Source: Kuschelorhynchus macadamiae
Taxonomy: Eukaryota > Arthropoda > Insecta > Coleoptera > Curculionidae
Assembly (NCBI GenBank): GCA_030620095.1
Contig: JAUTXW010002163.1
Span: forward strand, 62,001-126,000
DNA length: 64,000 bases
Reading direction: 5' to 3'
Both the position numbers and the translations under genes were made by a program. Position 1 is the stretch's first letter, and each line of letters opens with the position of its first letter. Shown here piece by piece: positions 32,901 through 51,506 of the stretch. The notes below the pieces were generated by a model. The model worked only from the letters and a program-made list of their open reading frames with translations, ran no database searches and was not told the origin of the DNA.

Positions 32901-33369
32901 GTCTGTTTTCTTGCGGTATATTAAATTTCGCAATCTGCAAAATATCTTATTTTTGTAGACTTTTATCTTTAACAATTAGAGTAAGTTTTTGACAGTAAAT
33001 ATTTTTGCACACTTCAGTATTAATATCAAATTTCAAAATATGCATTCAAAATTTATCCACAACTTACTATTTTTCTTAGCTGCAAGTTCTCGATAATTCT
33101 CTGCACGCGCTGTATGTTATTTACCCGCCACGCTCGATGTTTCTTTCCTTCCAGGCTTCATTTCAATTTTTCTCAATGGGAAATTATTTAAATACTGCTA
33201 CTGCAAGAACCCCCAGAATAATTGATTGTATCCAAGTGTAGATAAAAAACGTAATATACTACTAGAGAACCTTTGAACACTCAGATCACATTTTGGTTCG
33301 AAGAATTAGACATTTTCTTTGTAGAAGATAAAACTAGCTCTGAAGTTTACTAGGGTTATTTTTGTCATA

Positions 33370-33640
33370 GAGGGGTCAAACTGAAGAAATTGCTGATTAT
33401 TATACGTTTCAACAAGTCGGTACACGTATGCGCACATTAGGGAACTTTGTCCAGTATTTACATGAAAATTTGACTGATTTTATTGAACCCCAGTAGGCTA
33501 TGGTAATTGGGATTTATTAGAAAATATGGTTAATTTTAACAGGACGGTTTATAAGCTCAAGGCCAAGATCACCAAATATTGACAAGAGTTTCCCTATGAG
33601 GCTATTGTCACATCCAAACAGGTGACACTAAACAAGAAGT
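33370..33640 (+). pseudogene. Second Tc1-type transposase C-terminal scrap
   Basis: The + strand reads YGNWDLLENMVNFNRTVYKL, then KAKITKY-stop-QEFPYEAIV, parallel to the C-terminus of the fragment at 32530-32900 (WGLLESMV..., ITKYWQEFPY). The two lie in inverted orientation about 0.5 kb apart. Confidence 0.6.
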
Positions 33641-34469
33641 AGTAAACAGTGAGGAAGATCTTTTAATGTAATATATTGTTTCGTTTTCCTATCAGTTGTT
33701 AAGTTAAGTTAAGATAAATGTTGACTTGTGTAAAGAATTCGATAAAATAAACAAATATATTACTAAAATTCAAAAAGGATATCTTTTTTCAGAAGAAGTC
33801 AAATAATACTAGCCAAGTTGGTAAAATTCAAAAATTAAATTATATTTTTACAACGAGCGCAAAAACTTGGATTTTTAAAATCAAGATTTTTTCATTTCAA
33901 AATAAAAATTAAAATTTTATTGAGAAATGTAGTTTAGAAATCATACCAAAAAATCATTTAAATCGGCTAAAAACCAAAAGAGTTATTAAGGCGTAAAAAA
34001 GAGCCTACATTAATTTGGCAGACAAACAAACAAACAAACAAAAGTATTCTTTATTATCGCAGGAAAATTGTTACAATTTTTTGGACAAAGCGAAATTTAC
34101 CTTAAAACAAACAAAAAACACAAAAACAATGACAAAACGAGATATTGATCGAAAAAAATCTTATTCTTTGATAGGTCAATGCAAATACATAAATTGTAAA
34201 TATAACATTCGCTATTTTCGTAACATTGCCGTTAAGCGGTTAATGTATCCATGTGACCTAACAAAAGGAAATAAACAATACATATGTGAGGTGAATAATT
34301 TCGATGACATTGAAATTAAAATTACGCGACCTCTATCAGTATACAAATATTTCTAAACAAATAGGCCTAACTCTCGCAAATAATAATAAACTCGAATAAA
34401 CGGCCACACAAAAAATTAAGAGTGATGAATTTATTGTGTATTTGGTGGACCGTCTATGCGAAGTGTAAT

Positions 34470-35235
34470 CAGTCTTTGGTAATATGTAAAATACCTATAA
34501 TACCAAAAATTCCTTGTTTCATTGACATCTCCGGTTATTTTGAGCAACAACCTGTAAATGACGAAATGTTGCTGAGATATAGTAAAAATACAAACAAATT
34601 AATGAGTTTCTTATTAATTGGGTATTTTTGAAACCAAAATCTGAAAGTTGTAAAAAATAGTTCACTAAACTCGCTCCGGCAAACTTGCATTGTCTTTGTT
34701 ATTTTGATTTCACAACGTTTCGAATGGTAACTATTCAATTGTTTTTTAGACATATTTAATCAACAGCAAAAGTTATTTTATCTGTTTAAAAACAAACTGA
34801 TAAAATACTTCTATACAAAAATTTGGCATAATGTAAAAATTATAAATTTACTAATATGGACGGTACCTAATAGCGATGTCAGATTTGATGTCCACTCAAG
34901 AACGCCGCGCTATATTAGAATATTTGGCAGGATCAACAATGGTTATGATTCCGGTGGTTTTGAATATGTACAAGTTCTAACGAATGGCTTATCAGTGGTA
35001 TGATAGCGCAATTGATTAGAGCGATGGGCTACAGATCCTGTTCTAATGACGAACGGTTTGTTATATACTTGAAACATTGAAAATTTGTATTTGTTAGATT
35101 TTGAAAATCAGATTATTTAGTTTGTTGGTTAAAATTATGGCACGTAATTTTTGTAAGACCTTTAGAGGATGAAGAATGTGCCTCTGGGTTACCTGTGAAC
35201 TCAGAGATAGTAGTATTAATATTTTCTATTTGGTA
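34470..35235. other. Intronic non-coding stretch with a tRNA-like phrase
   Basis: 'tggtatgatagcgcaattgattagagcgatgggctacagatcc' (about 34996-35040) resembles the 5' half of a tRNA (A-box-like), but no B-box follows. It may be an old tRNA-derived SINE head. The 113-codon frame at 34015-34356 has no recognisable domain and no supported start. Confidence 0.3.
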
Positions 35236-35237
35236 AG

Positions 35238-35760
35238 TTACGATATTTGGGTTAGTTTTTCCTGCATATACATTTTCGTGCCATTGCAAACGGAGGTTTG
35301 AGTGTTTTTAATGGTTTGCCTTGTAGCCTTAGCTTCAATATTTGAATTAGACAAAAGGCCATTTAATTTAGTTAAATTTAGCAAATTAGGCAAATTCATA
35401 CGGTTAATTTCATCCTGTAAAGGCTCCAATTCAGCCCTACATGGAGTGTCAACATGATTTTTTAGAGTTTCCTTTTGGGAGTAGCAAATGGCTATTTCTA
35501 TTAAGCTATTACTTTCTGTTTTTATGTTCTCACCTTCATAGGTAGGTTTCCAATACTACTTAGTTCGTTCTTATTTCTAAGGACACTACTACATCATTCT
35601 CATGTTTCAAGTTAGTCATGCTCAAGGGAATATTTTTTATGGGAGTATTATTTATTAGAGCTAACCCCGAAGGATTAGCCGAGGTCCCGCCACCATTCAC
35701 CCGGCTGCCCTCTGGAAAGTGGGCACCCACCTCAAAGAAAGTTGGGAGTCCCATGGACTC
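35238..35760 (-). pseudogene. Degenerate unknown frame, possibly retroelement-derived
   Basis: Two minus-strand segments, MGLPTFFEVGAHFPEGSRVN onward (35560-35754) and LQDEINRMNLPNLLNLTKLN onward (35238-35429), appear to be parts of one reading frame joined by SNSLIEIAICYSQKETLKNH in a shifted frame. No motif was recognised. A long non-repetitive frame with frameshifts in an intron suggests a decayed gag or ORF1, but this is a guess. Confidence 0.3.
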
Positions 35761-39690
<3,930 letters not shown>

Positions 39691-39694
39691 TCTG

Positions 39695-40500
39695 TCATAA
39701 CTGTCTTCTGTCTGTTGTGCCTTTTACATATGGTAAGACTACTTGTTGCTTTCCCGGTTCATAATTTTTGTTGTTCGTTGTTCGGGAAACCTGTGCATTA
39801 ATGGCTTTATCTATGGTGCGATTTGTGTAGCCATTTTTCTTTAAAGAAAAATCGGAAGAATTCTTAGGAAACACAACATACAAACAATACACAAGCCACA
39901 AACAACTATAGGTAAACTACTTGGAAACCCAAAAGATAAAATCAAACTGGAAAACCACGGAGTATACAGTATTCCGTGCCAGGACTGTGAAAAGTTGTAC
40001 GTGGGGCAAACTAACAGGCGAATATCAGCAAGAGTGGAAGAGCATACACTCAGCATCAGAAATAAATAAACAACCTCAGCTTTATTCCTACATCATCAGG
40101 AAACCGGCCATAAAACAAATTTCGATGGGTGTAGGGAGATTGCCAATATAGAACATTATAAACCCAGAATAATCCGAGAAGCCATAGAAATTGAAAAACA
40201 AGGTGATTTGAATAAAAGGGACGAATCATTAAAACTACCAACAGTATGGAAGACAATAACTGACAAATCCAAAATCGCAAAAACTCAAGCGCAATTAGCG
40301 CAACAACAACAGCATCATCCGGAAAACATAAATAACGACCAACGCCTGCGCAGATATAACCTTCGGCCCCGAGTGGGGGTATAAAAGGAATCGTCGCAGT
40401 CATCAACACCTAAGTCTCTATTCGGACGCGAGAAAGAAAGCTTCGAAAATGCCAAATGTGATTATGGCGAAACGTCAGCAAAACTGTTCTTTTCAGAACG
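39695..40500 (+). pseudogene. Penelope-like element 3' fragment with internal inversion
   Basis: From about 39845 the + strand carries the C-terminus of a Penelope-like protein: PQTTIGKLLGNPKDKIKLEN, HGVYSIPCQDCEKLYVGQTN and RRISARVEEHTLSIRNK, the GIY-YIG endonuclease with its CxxC insert. LFLHHQETGH-like and IREAIEIEKQGDLNKRDESL blocks follow. The piece immediately upstream (39695-39843) is in the opposite orientation, reading LKKNGYTNRTIDKAINAQVS and YEPGKQQVVLPYVKG on the minus strand, although it precedes PQTTIGKLL in the sister copy at 54.2 kb. After the coding end there is a TATA-like GGGGGTATAAAAGGAA (about 40373-40390) and a GCGAAACGTC tail (40467-40476). RT is absent. Confidence 0.85.
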
Positions 40501-40537
40501 ACAGTAGTGAACGGATGTACACCCGGAATGAAAACAC

Positions 40538-41987
<1,450 letters not shown>

Positions 41988-43640
41988 TACTTTCCTCGTA
42001 AAAGGGAAGTATTGTAATCGTGAAAAAATCACCCTCCGAGATTTTTTCAGACTTTCCGTTTCAGGGTTCCTCGATGTTAAAGAAGAATTCTGTCAGTCTC
42101 TTGGTCTGCGAGTCTGTCTGTCTGTCTGTGTCTCTGTCTGTCTGTCTGCCGGTCTGTCTGTTCGTGGGATAGCTAAAAAACTACTCACCCGATTGACTTG
42201 AAATTTTGGTCAAAAATTGAGGGTTATATAAGGATGACTTGATTTGGTAAAAATATAGTATGGCAAAACAAAATGGCGGCCTAGTGAAATGTGAAAAAAA
42301 ACTATTTATCCAATTTCCTCAAATTTTGCACAAAAGTCAAGTATTACATAGGAATGAATGGTAACATGTTGGTATGAATATAAGATAGCAATACATTTTG
42401 TTCAAGCATTAAGTGTGATATATAGGTAAACTGGTAAAGTTGTAGTATAAATTCAAGATGGCGGAACAAAATGGCGGCCAAGTAATTTTTACATGAAAAA
42501 ATCACCTTTCGAGATTTTATCAGATCTTTAAGTTTCAGGGTCCCTAAATGCCGAAAAACATGTTTTCTCACTTCCCTCGATCTGTCTGTCGGTCAGTCTG
42601 TTCGCGACATAATTAAAAAGTACTCACCTGAATAATTCAAACTTAGGAAAAAAATTAAGGGTCCTATGGGAATGAACTAGTAACATTTTGGTAAAAATCC
42701 AATGTCAAAACAAAATGGGATTCTAGTGGAATTTTAAAAAAATATTATTAAAAAACTACTTATCCAATGTATCCAAAATTCTTAAGAATCAAGTATTATG
42801 TAGGAATCAACTGGTAAAATTTAGGTCCGAATCCAAAAAGGCGGCTTAATAAAATATTTACAAATTCAGCCTGAATTAACTGATTTCAAATTGTGGTATA
42901 GAGAAGAACTAGTAAAACTGTGGTAGTAATTTAAGATTGCGGAACAAAATGGCCGTCAAATAAAATATTTGTAATCGTGAAAAAATCACCGGCTGAGGTT
43001 TTACATATTTTCAGGTTTTTGCATCCCTAGATGCCAAAATTTTTTTTTTATCAGTTCCGCCTATTCTAACTACTGATCAGAGTGACTTCAAATTTGAGTT
43101 AAATATTTAAGGTCATATGGGGATGACCTATGTAATATAGTAATATTATGCCGGGACAAGATGGCGGCCTACTGAAACGTTAAAAAAATATTACTAAAAA
43201 AACTAATTATCGTTTTTTTGCAAAAAAGAAGTGTATATAAGATAGCAAAACAAAATGGCAGCCTAATAAAATATTTAAAAAATCGACCCGAAAAAACTAC
43301 TAATTAGATTGGTTTCAAAATGTATGCAAGGATTATGTGTGATATAGAGATAAACTGGTAAAGTTTTGGTACGAATTTAAGATGGCGGAACAAAATGGCG
43401 GCCAAATATTTTTTTTAAAACAACGCAAAAGAAATCTTATTTAATTGAATTTGATATAGGGCAATACTGGTACGAAATCAACATGACGTAACAAAATAGC
43501 AATGTATGTCGATGTAAAAATAGTTATTGACTTTGTTTAAACTTATGCCCGAAAATCAAATTTGGCATAGAAACTGGTAGGATTTCAATGATAGAACAAA
43601 ATGGCACCTAACAAAAATGTTTAAAGAAACATTATATATG
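41988..43640 (+). repeat. Tandem-unit repeat with ATGGCGGC motifs, copy 2
   Basis: It begins at the same terminal hairpin region ('tactttcctcgtaaaagggaagtattgtaatcgtgaaaaa') and has the same unit order as copy 1: a GTCTGTC tract, 'caaaatggcggcctagtgaaat', 'aagatggcggaacaaaatggcggccaa', 'gcggcttaataaaatattt'. Later units are progressively shortened and diverged, and the right end is gradual near 43.6 kb. Confidence 0.85.
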
Positions 43641-45354
43641 TGTTACTAAATGACTATGTACGGAACTAAATTGGGTCACACTTCGATGTTCTTTATAAAA
43701 AGAAAGATTCATAACGAGAGAAGTTCCGGGTAAAGAAAATTTACCGAATTTTTTACCGGCAGGAAAGGCAGCTATGGTTAGTACGTTGATTGTTATTTAT
43801 TCCGATATCTGTAAATTTAAAATGCTGTTATCTGTCTCATCCAATGTTTACCTTTTTCCCAGACTCTGCGTGCAAAGGCGGGTAACAGTCATGTATGTAA
43901 ATATGTATCTATTGTTTATTACTACATACAGGCTGAACGCCTGGACCGATTTTCATGAGTGAGGTATGAAATGATTCATCTGTATCCTGCCTGTATTCTT
44001 AGCTAGACTTAACTATAAAAATCCAAAGGGGAGGAAGTAGTTTGCCATTTTGTCCGGCATAAAAAAAATAATATTTTTATAATTTATTGTGACAGGTAAA
44101 AGATTGAAGGGTACGCTGGTGGTTCAAAATATATGCACATATGCTAATATGTTATAATGGGGTCCAAAACATAAGGAGTTATTTCACGTTTAATTGAGTA
44201 GCTCACTAAGATGATCCTAAATATATACAGTACAGCCCTGTTCATTATATGAGTTTAAAAAAAATCACAAATTTTTCATTTTTAAAGAACACTTTTTCAA
44301 GATGTGTTACTTAAAGTCAGGATAGACATTTTGACAAGACTTTTTAATCTGACATGTGTCCACAAATCCGCACATGTCTCTTCAAATGCTTTTAGGGGAG
44401 GTAAAAATAGACAAACGAAAGTGTCGCTTATTTTATTATGTTTTATGGTTTTTTTTCCATTTTAATTTACTATCTCTAACCAATGAAATTTTTTGAATTT
44501 TAATAATTTGTACTTGTAAAGTATACAAAAGTAGAAAACACACCTTTTAGGTACGGACTTATGTTGTTTTCCTATTGGTCTTCACATGATAATGTCAAAT
44601 AAAAATGTTTGTTGTCTTTAGACAATTCTGCCACAAAACGATTTAATGTCAACAAAAAAAATGTATTTTGTGCAGACAAGTTTGCTCAAAATTGCCTTTT
44701 ATTTATTGAATTTCTAGCCTTTTCGATTGCATTTCTAAAATCCTCCTGTTTCATTTCGTTTATCAGCGTTAATAATCCGTTTGATACTCTTTGTTTACAG
44801 AACCTGTCGGAAAGCTCAAAAAATGGCGGCATTAAAAATATTTTGTCTAGAGAATTAAATCATGTTTAATCCTAAGTCTGTTTTTTTTTAACTCTTTAAC
44901 GAAGCCTGATTATCTATTTTTACGAAGTATTTTCCGGCTATCGAAAAGCTGACATAAAACAACCCCTAAAGCTAAACAGGTGGACAAGTTAATCTAGCGT
45001 GTACTGTCGGATATTGAAACTGGTTGACGTGCTAGAATAGATGAGATTCTGATTTAACGAGGCATGGTTTCTCGTTTGCGCATATCATACGATGGCTTAA
45101 CATTTTTTCTGGAAATTAATTAAAAATTTATGTTGCGCAAGCCACAGATAAAGTCATTACTTTTAAAATTTAAAATGAAAGTAATAGTTGTACTAAATTG
45201 ATGACATTAAAAATATTTTACTTTTAGAGTAAAATTAGTTCTCCACAATGTGTGCAGTAACATTTAAGAAGTTATTAGTAATAGAAAAGTGTGGCCCAAT
45301 TTATTTCCATGTTTTATTTAGTAACACACATTTACTGTGTTTTCAGATATTTTT
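43641..45354. other. Intronic non-coding stretch with a dispersed-repeat copy
   Basis: About 44280-44415 carries copy 2 of the CTTTTAGGGG repeat ('cactttttcaagatgtg...caaatccgcacatgtctcttcaaatgcttttaggggaggtaaaaatag'). About 44065-44225 shares the phrases 'tataatttattgt' and 'gag(t)agctc.ctaag..' with about 48050-48110. No coding evidence. Confidence 0.45.
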
Positions 45355-47148
45355 ATTGGAAACCAATTTGTTCCACCATATTAAGTTTTTACCAAGATAT
45401 TAGCAAGTCATCTCCGTATGACCCTTATTTTTTTTAACAAAAATTGGAAGTCAATCGGGTAAGTACAGACAGACCGGCAGAATTTAGAAAACATATTATT
45501 GGAATGTAGGGACGTTAAAACGTGCAGATATTTGCAAACCTGGAAGGGTGATTTTTTTCACCACATAAAAATATTATTTGGCCGCCATTTTGTTCCGCTT
45601 TCTTGAATTCGTACCACAATTTTACCAGTTTATTCTACATTTACCACAATTACTTCTTGAACAAAATTTGAAATCAATCTATTAAGTAGTTTTTTAAGGC
45701 TGAATTCTTAAATATTTTATTAAGCCGCCATTTTGGATTCGTAGCAAAATTACTTACTACGTAATAGTTGATCTTTCTTAAAGTTTAAACTGAATAAATA
45801 GTTTTTAGAAATAATTTTTTCAACACTTCACTAGGCCGCCATTTTGTTTCACCATACTGGTTTTTTTCAAAATATTACTAGGTCATCCCCATATGATCCT
45901 TAATTTTTGGCTAAAATTTTCTAAAAGTGAATCGGATAAATAGTTTTTAGCTATGCTACAGACAGACATACCGGCAGACCGACCGACACACTTTAGAAAA
46001 TATGAGTCTGATTATATTAGTTGGTCCCTTATACCAAAAGCTATTATATAGATTCAACAAATATTATTTCTTCCCACATGGATTTATTTTTAATATAATA
46101 CATGGTTACTGGGAAAAACCTTACGAATTTTGCGTTTTCGTTTGCTTGTAGCTCTTGATGATTTTCTATAACCTGTTATTCAAACTATAACACTCTGAAC
46201 ATTATATTAAAATTAATTACCTACATATACAGTGTGTTCATTCAAGCATCCTCGCCTCCACTAAGCCTTTTTTCTAAATAATTTTTCAAAAAAATAAGAT
46301 TAAACTAATAGACTATACAGGATGCCCATTAATTCAGATTTACCAAAGGAACACACCATTCCTACTAGAGAAAAATAAAGAAGAACGAACTTTTATAATG
46401 TGTAGCCAATTCGTGTTACGTAGTAATATATGGGCAGTGGATACAGGGTAGTTCCTCATATTATGACAAGTTTTGGCGGTTTTATTATAATATATAGGAA
46501 ATAAGTTCAAATACAAAAGTTGTAAGGTTTATCTTAAATCGTAAGAATGCGCTAAGAACAGAAACAAATGAACGTCGCAAAGCTGTCAAAAATTGACAAC
46601 TGTGGTTTTTTTAAATGAAACACCCACTATAATATGGCCGCCATTTTGTTCGGCCATCTTGAATTAGTACCACTATTTTACTAGTTTATCTCTATACCAC
46701 AATTAATTACGGTACACAATTTCAAATCAAACCATTAAGCAGTGTTTTCAGGCTAAATTTTTAAATATATTATCAAACTGCCATTTTGTTCCGCCATCTT
46801 GGATTCGTACGTAAAATATTACCAGTTGATTCTAACATAATACTTGATGTTTTTGGAGAATTTGAGATAAATTGGATGAGTAGTTTTTTAATAATAATTT
46901 TTTTAACATTTAACTAAGCCGCCATTTTGTTTCGCCATATTGGATTTTTACCAAAATGTTATCAGGTCATCCCCAGATAACCCTTAATTTTCGACCAAAA
47001 TTTCAAGTCAATCGGGTAAGTAGTTTTTTAACTACGCCGCGAACAGACAGACCGGCGGAATCTAGGGATCCTGAAACGTGAAGATCTGAAAAAATCTCGG
47101 AGTGTGATTTTTTCACGATTACAATACTTCCCTTTTACGAGGGAAGTA
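45355..47148 (-). repeat. Tandem-unit repeat with ATGGCGGC motifs, copy 3
   Basis: Inverted relative to copies 1 and 2. It ends with 'cacgattacaatacttcccttttacgagggaagta' (terminal hairpin, about 47116-47148). Units are visible through repeated GCCGCCATTTTGT phrases, for example near 45593, 45835, 46633 and 46920, and GACAGACCGGC tracts. About 46010-46610 is unrelated sequence splitting the copy in two. The left boundary is approximate. Confidence 0.8.
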
Positions 47149-49000
47149 GAAAAAGGTACACCCAGAAATAAAAATTCTTGGTTAACTAAGCTAGAATTAT
47201 AATGTTAAATTAAACCACTTTGCAGCCCCTGTATAATAGACAAGTCAATAAAAAGTTTACAAATATGCCAACTCAAATCTGACCCAAAGAATTGCATTTT
47301 TTACTCTGGTAGCCGACTTGATCGGACATCGTTTAACTGAGTAATGACGTTACAAAATAGGTCAATTTTTTTCTCGTCGCGAAGCAATTGTGGAACACTT
47401 TAGTTTTCTCTCTTCGTTATCCAGACATTGGATAGATAGGATATGAAGCTAATCGACCGAGCGTCCTATCCTAGTTTAAACCCGCTGATGACAATAACAA
47501 ATCGTTTTCCAACTCTCTATTGGAACGTTCGTAGCAGACAGGGATATTAAATTTTTTTAGTTGTCTGTTCGAGTATATTCATTTAAATGTATTCGAAGAT
47601 GTTCCAATGATTTATGGTTAGAAAGTTATAACTTATATAATTTTAAATTTAATATGAACTGTATAAAATTTTTGACGTATGATTAGTCGTTTTAGAAATA
47701 AAAAATAATTTAAAATTGATGGCTATTACTTTTGTCCAGTCATGAAGAAATATTAAAGTTAAACAAGGGTAACCGCTTGAGCAAAGCGACGTCATTGGAC
47801 GATATAGCTTCATCGTTAAATATCTTCTGCTGATTCTAAATATACCGGGTTTAATAACTTTATCTTTAAAACTAAATGAGAAAATGTGGTGAAGGAAGAA
47901 AAAGAATCTTAGTCATATATTTGCAGTCTGAAAAAAAAGAGATAAGTGAGATATTATAAAGATTCGTCACGAATGTTCTTAGCTAGGTTTGTCTAAAAAA
48001 CAAAAATGACGCAAATAGTACACCTGCTGCAACGTAAGAGTATAAACATTTTTATAATTTATTGTAATAGATATCAGTTTGAAGAGCTCGCTAAGGCAAT
48101 TCTAAATATGTATACATGTCATAACAATCAGCCATATATCATTTAAACGGTTGATCTTGGGAGAGAGATGTAAATAAAACGAAGAAATTTTTATGTTTCT
48201 TCTAGAACCTTGAAAAGAAATCACAAAATATACTGAAATATACGACACTTTCTTTTTTACTCAGGTATCCGTATACATAAAAAATAAAAATAAAATTACT
48301 TCTAAATCCCCTGTATGCTGAAGAAGCTCCGATATCGTTTTTGAGGCCACTAACCTATTTATTTTTTTATAATTTATTTTTACTGCCCCTAAAAGAATTT
48401 TGGGAGATATTCGCAAATTTTTGATCCCATGTCGGTTTGAAAAGTCCATTGTGTGAAAATGTTTATCTTGGCGTTGCATAAGCAAGACATAACCCATACC
48501 ATAAGGTGACAATTGTCTTCAAACACTAAAAATACGTGCATTTTTTTTTTAATTACATTTTACCCAATTTCTTGACGTAGAAAAAAGTGTAAATCTATGT
48601 GTTGTAGCAAAAAGATGAAGCATTTGACCTCCCCAATCGCTTTTGTCCTAGCAGTTTCGAAGGCTCAACGTTGAACAAAAAAAATCGTGCATGCTACATT
48701 TCACAAATTTCTCAAAAATCAACCATATCACTGATCGGGCTAAATTTTGTACCAGTCTGTAAGTATTTAGAATCACATAGCTTTATGTAATTGGATTATT
48801 GTTTTTAGTATTGAAAAAACTATTGGGATCATTTTTATGTAAACGTAAAACTGTATGTCATAACCTCGACAATGCATAATCCCGACACCGAAACTGCGAT
48901 AACGTGTTCAGTAAAATAATACGTACAGATTATGAATGCGGACGCACTAAATGAATAAATAAGATAACATTATAATATGAGGTCATCGGATTTCCCATGC
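47149..49000. other. Intronic stretch with an inverted dispersed-repeat copy
   Basis: About 48380-48450, read on the minus strand, is copy 3 of the CTTTTAGGGGCAGTAAAAATA repeat seen at 10.0 and 44.3 kb. The 83-codon minus frame at 48261-48512 overlaps it and has no recognisable domain. Nothing else was found. Confidence 0.45.
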
Positions 49001-49004
49001 ATAG

Positions 49005-49210
49005 ATGAACAATTCCAAGTCCATTGTTTTGTGTATGTATGTGTGTAACAAAATTCTGAGTCCTATATTAAAATAAGGTAAATACGGATTGCCAATACAT
49101 ACATGAACAAATTTTAGTAAAAACAAAATAGTCCACTGTTTTGTGTATGTGAACAACAAAATTTCGAGTCTTATTAGAATAAGGCAGCCTAAATTAAATA
49201 CGTACGGAAA
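49005..49210. repeat. Two-copy tandem duplication, about 115 bp
   Basis: 'tgaacaattcc..agtccattgttttgtgtatgt...aacaaaattctgagtc' and 'tgaacaaatttt..agtccactgttttgtgtatgtgaacaacaaaatttcgagtc' are consecutive, each followed by an 'attagaataagg' type phrase and 'aatacg.acgg'. Non-coding. Confidence 0.65.
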
Positions 49211-49617
49211 TGCAAGAAATTATTATTGCAGCCAATCTCAAAAATAATTTTTTTTTATTAAAAAAGGAAAGTTAGATACATTATAAGTGTGTGATATTTG
49301 AATCGATTTTTACTACAAATTATTTATTTAATTTTAGCTTATTATTATACCTTATTATTTAACTTACCAATGCTAAAGAAATTATTAATAGGTACGTAAT
49401 TTATATGACAACACGACAGTAAATCTAAATATTAGGTTTTAAGGCCATAGGCATAAGTATTGCTCACACGTATGTATATTGATCTAACATCTATATCAGG
49501 GATCAGAATTTAATCGCGTCCAATGTTTTTTGAAAACATTGGGACAGGAAAGTAGCCGACAAATTAAGAAGAAATATAGGGAGGTCTATTATTTTTGACA
49601 TAATTACAATAGTCACA

Positions 49618-49905
49618 TTAGCTTAAGTTTCTAGATTGTCACGTTTTTTTTTTGTTTTTATTAATCTTTTCTTATATTATTTGAAATGTAAGCAATTTAT
49701 TAAATATTACAATATTTTAATAACCAAGTTTAAGTTAAGTTTCTAGATTACCACGTTTTTTTACAGATTTTAATAATATTTATCATATATGAAATATAAG
49801 CAGTTTAATAATATTACATTATTTTAATACCCAAGCTTTGAGTTTCTAGATTGCCTAGTTTTTTATTTGGTTTATAATCCTCTTTATTATATATTATACG
49901 TATTA
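49618..49905. repeat. Tandem repeat, about 112-bp unit, 2.5 copies
   Basis: Units open with AGTTTCTAGATT(G/A)..C(A)CGTTTTTT (about 49627, 49740, 49851) and close with 'attttaataaccaagttt'-type sequence. The third copy is partial. Confidence 0.7.
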
Positions 49906-50131
49906 GTTTAATTTGATCCATTTCATGACCCATCTGATAATAAAATGTACCTATTTAATTATCATAAAAGATTATAACCTTTAAAAAAATAAAAGACAGA
50001 ATAAAACATTATAATTTAAAAGTTGTGTCAGGTATTTTCAATACGTAGGATACACGCGTAAAGTGCAAGATCTGTAAATTTTTTTGAAATTTTTATATTG
50101 CTACAAAAGAGTTGGCAACAAGCCAAATACA

Positions 50132-50330
50132 CCCGTATTCACTAAAGAGGTTTAAATTTAGACCAGATCTAACCTGACAGTTGTAGGTTTAAGATGACAT
50201 TTTTACCAACGCAACAAATAATTTTTCTAAATGTCACAATTACAAAATGACAGTGACATAAACGAAGCCTAACTGGGGAACTAAGAGTTTAAAACTGGTC
50301 TAACTCGTAAAGCTTTTTAGTGAATACGGG
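50132..50330. mobile_element. MITE, about 200 bp
   Basis: The terminal inverted repeat CCCGTATTCACTAAA (50132-50146) is matched by TTTAGTGAATACGGG (50316-50330). Inner inverted similarity (GTTTAAA..TAGACCAG against CTGGTCTAA...) extends the arms imperfectly. There is no coding capacity. A plausible target duplication could not be chosen. Confidence 0.75.
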
Positions 50331-50586
50331 GGTAAATGTTTTTTGGATCATTTTAATCTTGGAAAATAAGAAAGTTATAGTAGATTTAAATGCGGACAGA
50401 AGCTAAAACGACACCTTCTTTAATAGGATTGCTATTCAAGTATGCTGATTAATGTGTCAACTTAATGGTCAATAAGGCTGTTTGTTTTCACAAGTCTAAC
50501 ACTTGTACTAAGTATGTGATGAGTTTAATCTGTTTATAGGTATCTATGTGTTTGGCCGGCTATTAGATAATTTAAAATAAACAAAC

Positions 50587-50790
50587 CTAATCTGGTCGTT
50601 GTGTATGTGGCTTGTCGCAACAAACCGGCAGATAATCCATTATAAAGAGTTAGGACACCTTCGGTTTTTACAATATTCATTAAAAGATGCACAGAGGTTT
50701 TGTGTTCTCTAGCCCTTCCCCCTTCGCCACTCATCTGCATTCTGTTCTTTAGCAAGTCTAATGGTTGAACGAAGCACGTCGCCAACATTC
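50587..50790 (-). CDS. SLC25A11: Oxoglutarate/malate carrier, first visible exon
   Basis: A 204-bp exon holds the first carrier repeat: GMLATCFVQPLDLLKNRMQM, then VHLLMNIVKTEGVLTLYNGL, then SAGLLRQATYTTTRLG. PLDLLK is the first Px[D/E]xx[K/R] signature, and LSAGLLRQATYTTTRLG is a strong OGC-subfamily identifier. The acceptor is TTTCAG|GAATG (5' end 50790), so a preceding exon supplies one base of a glycine codon. The donor is TTAG|GTTTG (GT at 50585-50586). The missing N-terminal residues (about 30 by comparison with a length of about 310) were not found between here and 64000, and may lie outside the window. Confidence 0.95.

Positions 50791-51506
<716 letters not shown>

Larger units (their letters stand above)
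31447..34466. repeat. Widely spaced inverted repeat pair, about 29 bp
   Basis: 'attatactttgcatagacggtccatcaaa' (about 31444-31472) and its inverse at about 34434-34463 differ at three or four positions. They enclose a smaller inverted-repeat element (31555-32105) and Tc1 transposase fragments. They could be termini of one 3-kb element or two copies of a short repeat. No target duplication was found. Confidence 0.5.

Noticed and set aside
34015..34356. 113-codon plus frame rich in lysine and asparagine
   Set aside because: Opens from a TTG within a CAAA-repeat, AT-biased composition, no motif, intronic position.
49520..49542. Perfect 10-bp hairpin CCAATGTTTT/AAAACATTGG considered as a terminator
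   Set aside because: Bacterial-type terminators are not relevant in a eukaryotic intron and there is no adjacent gene.
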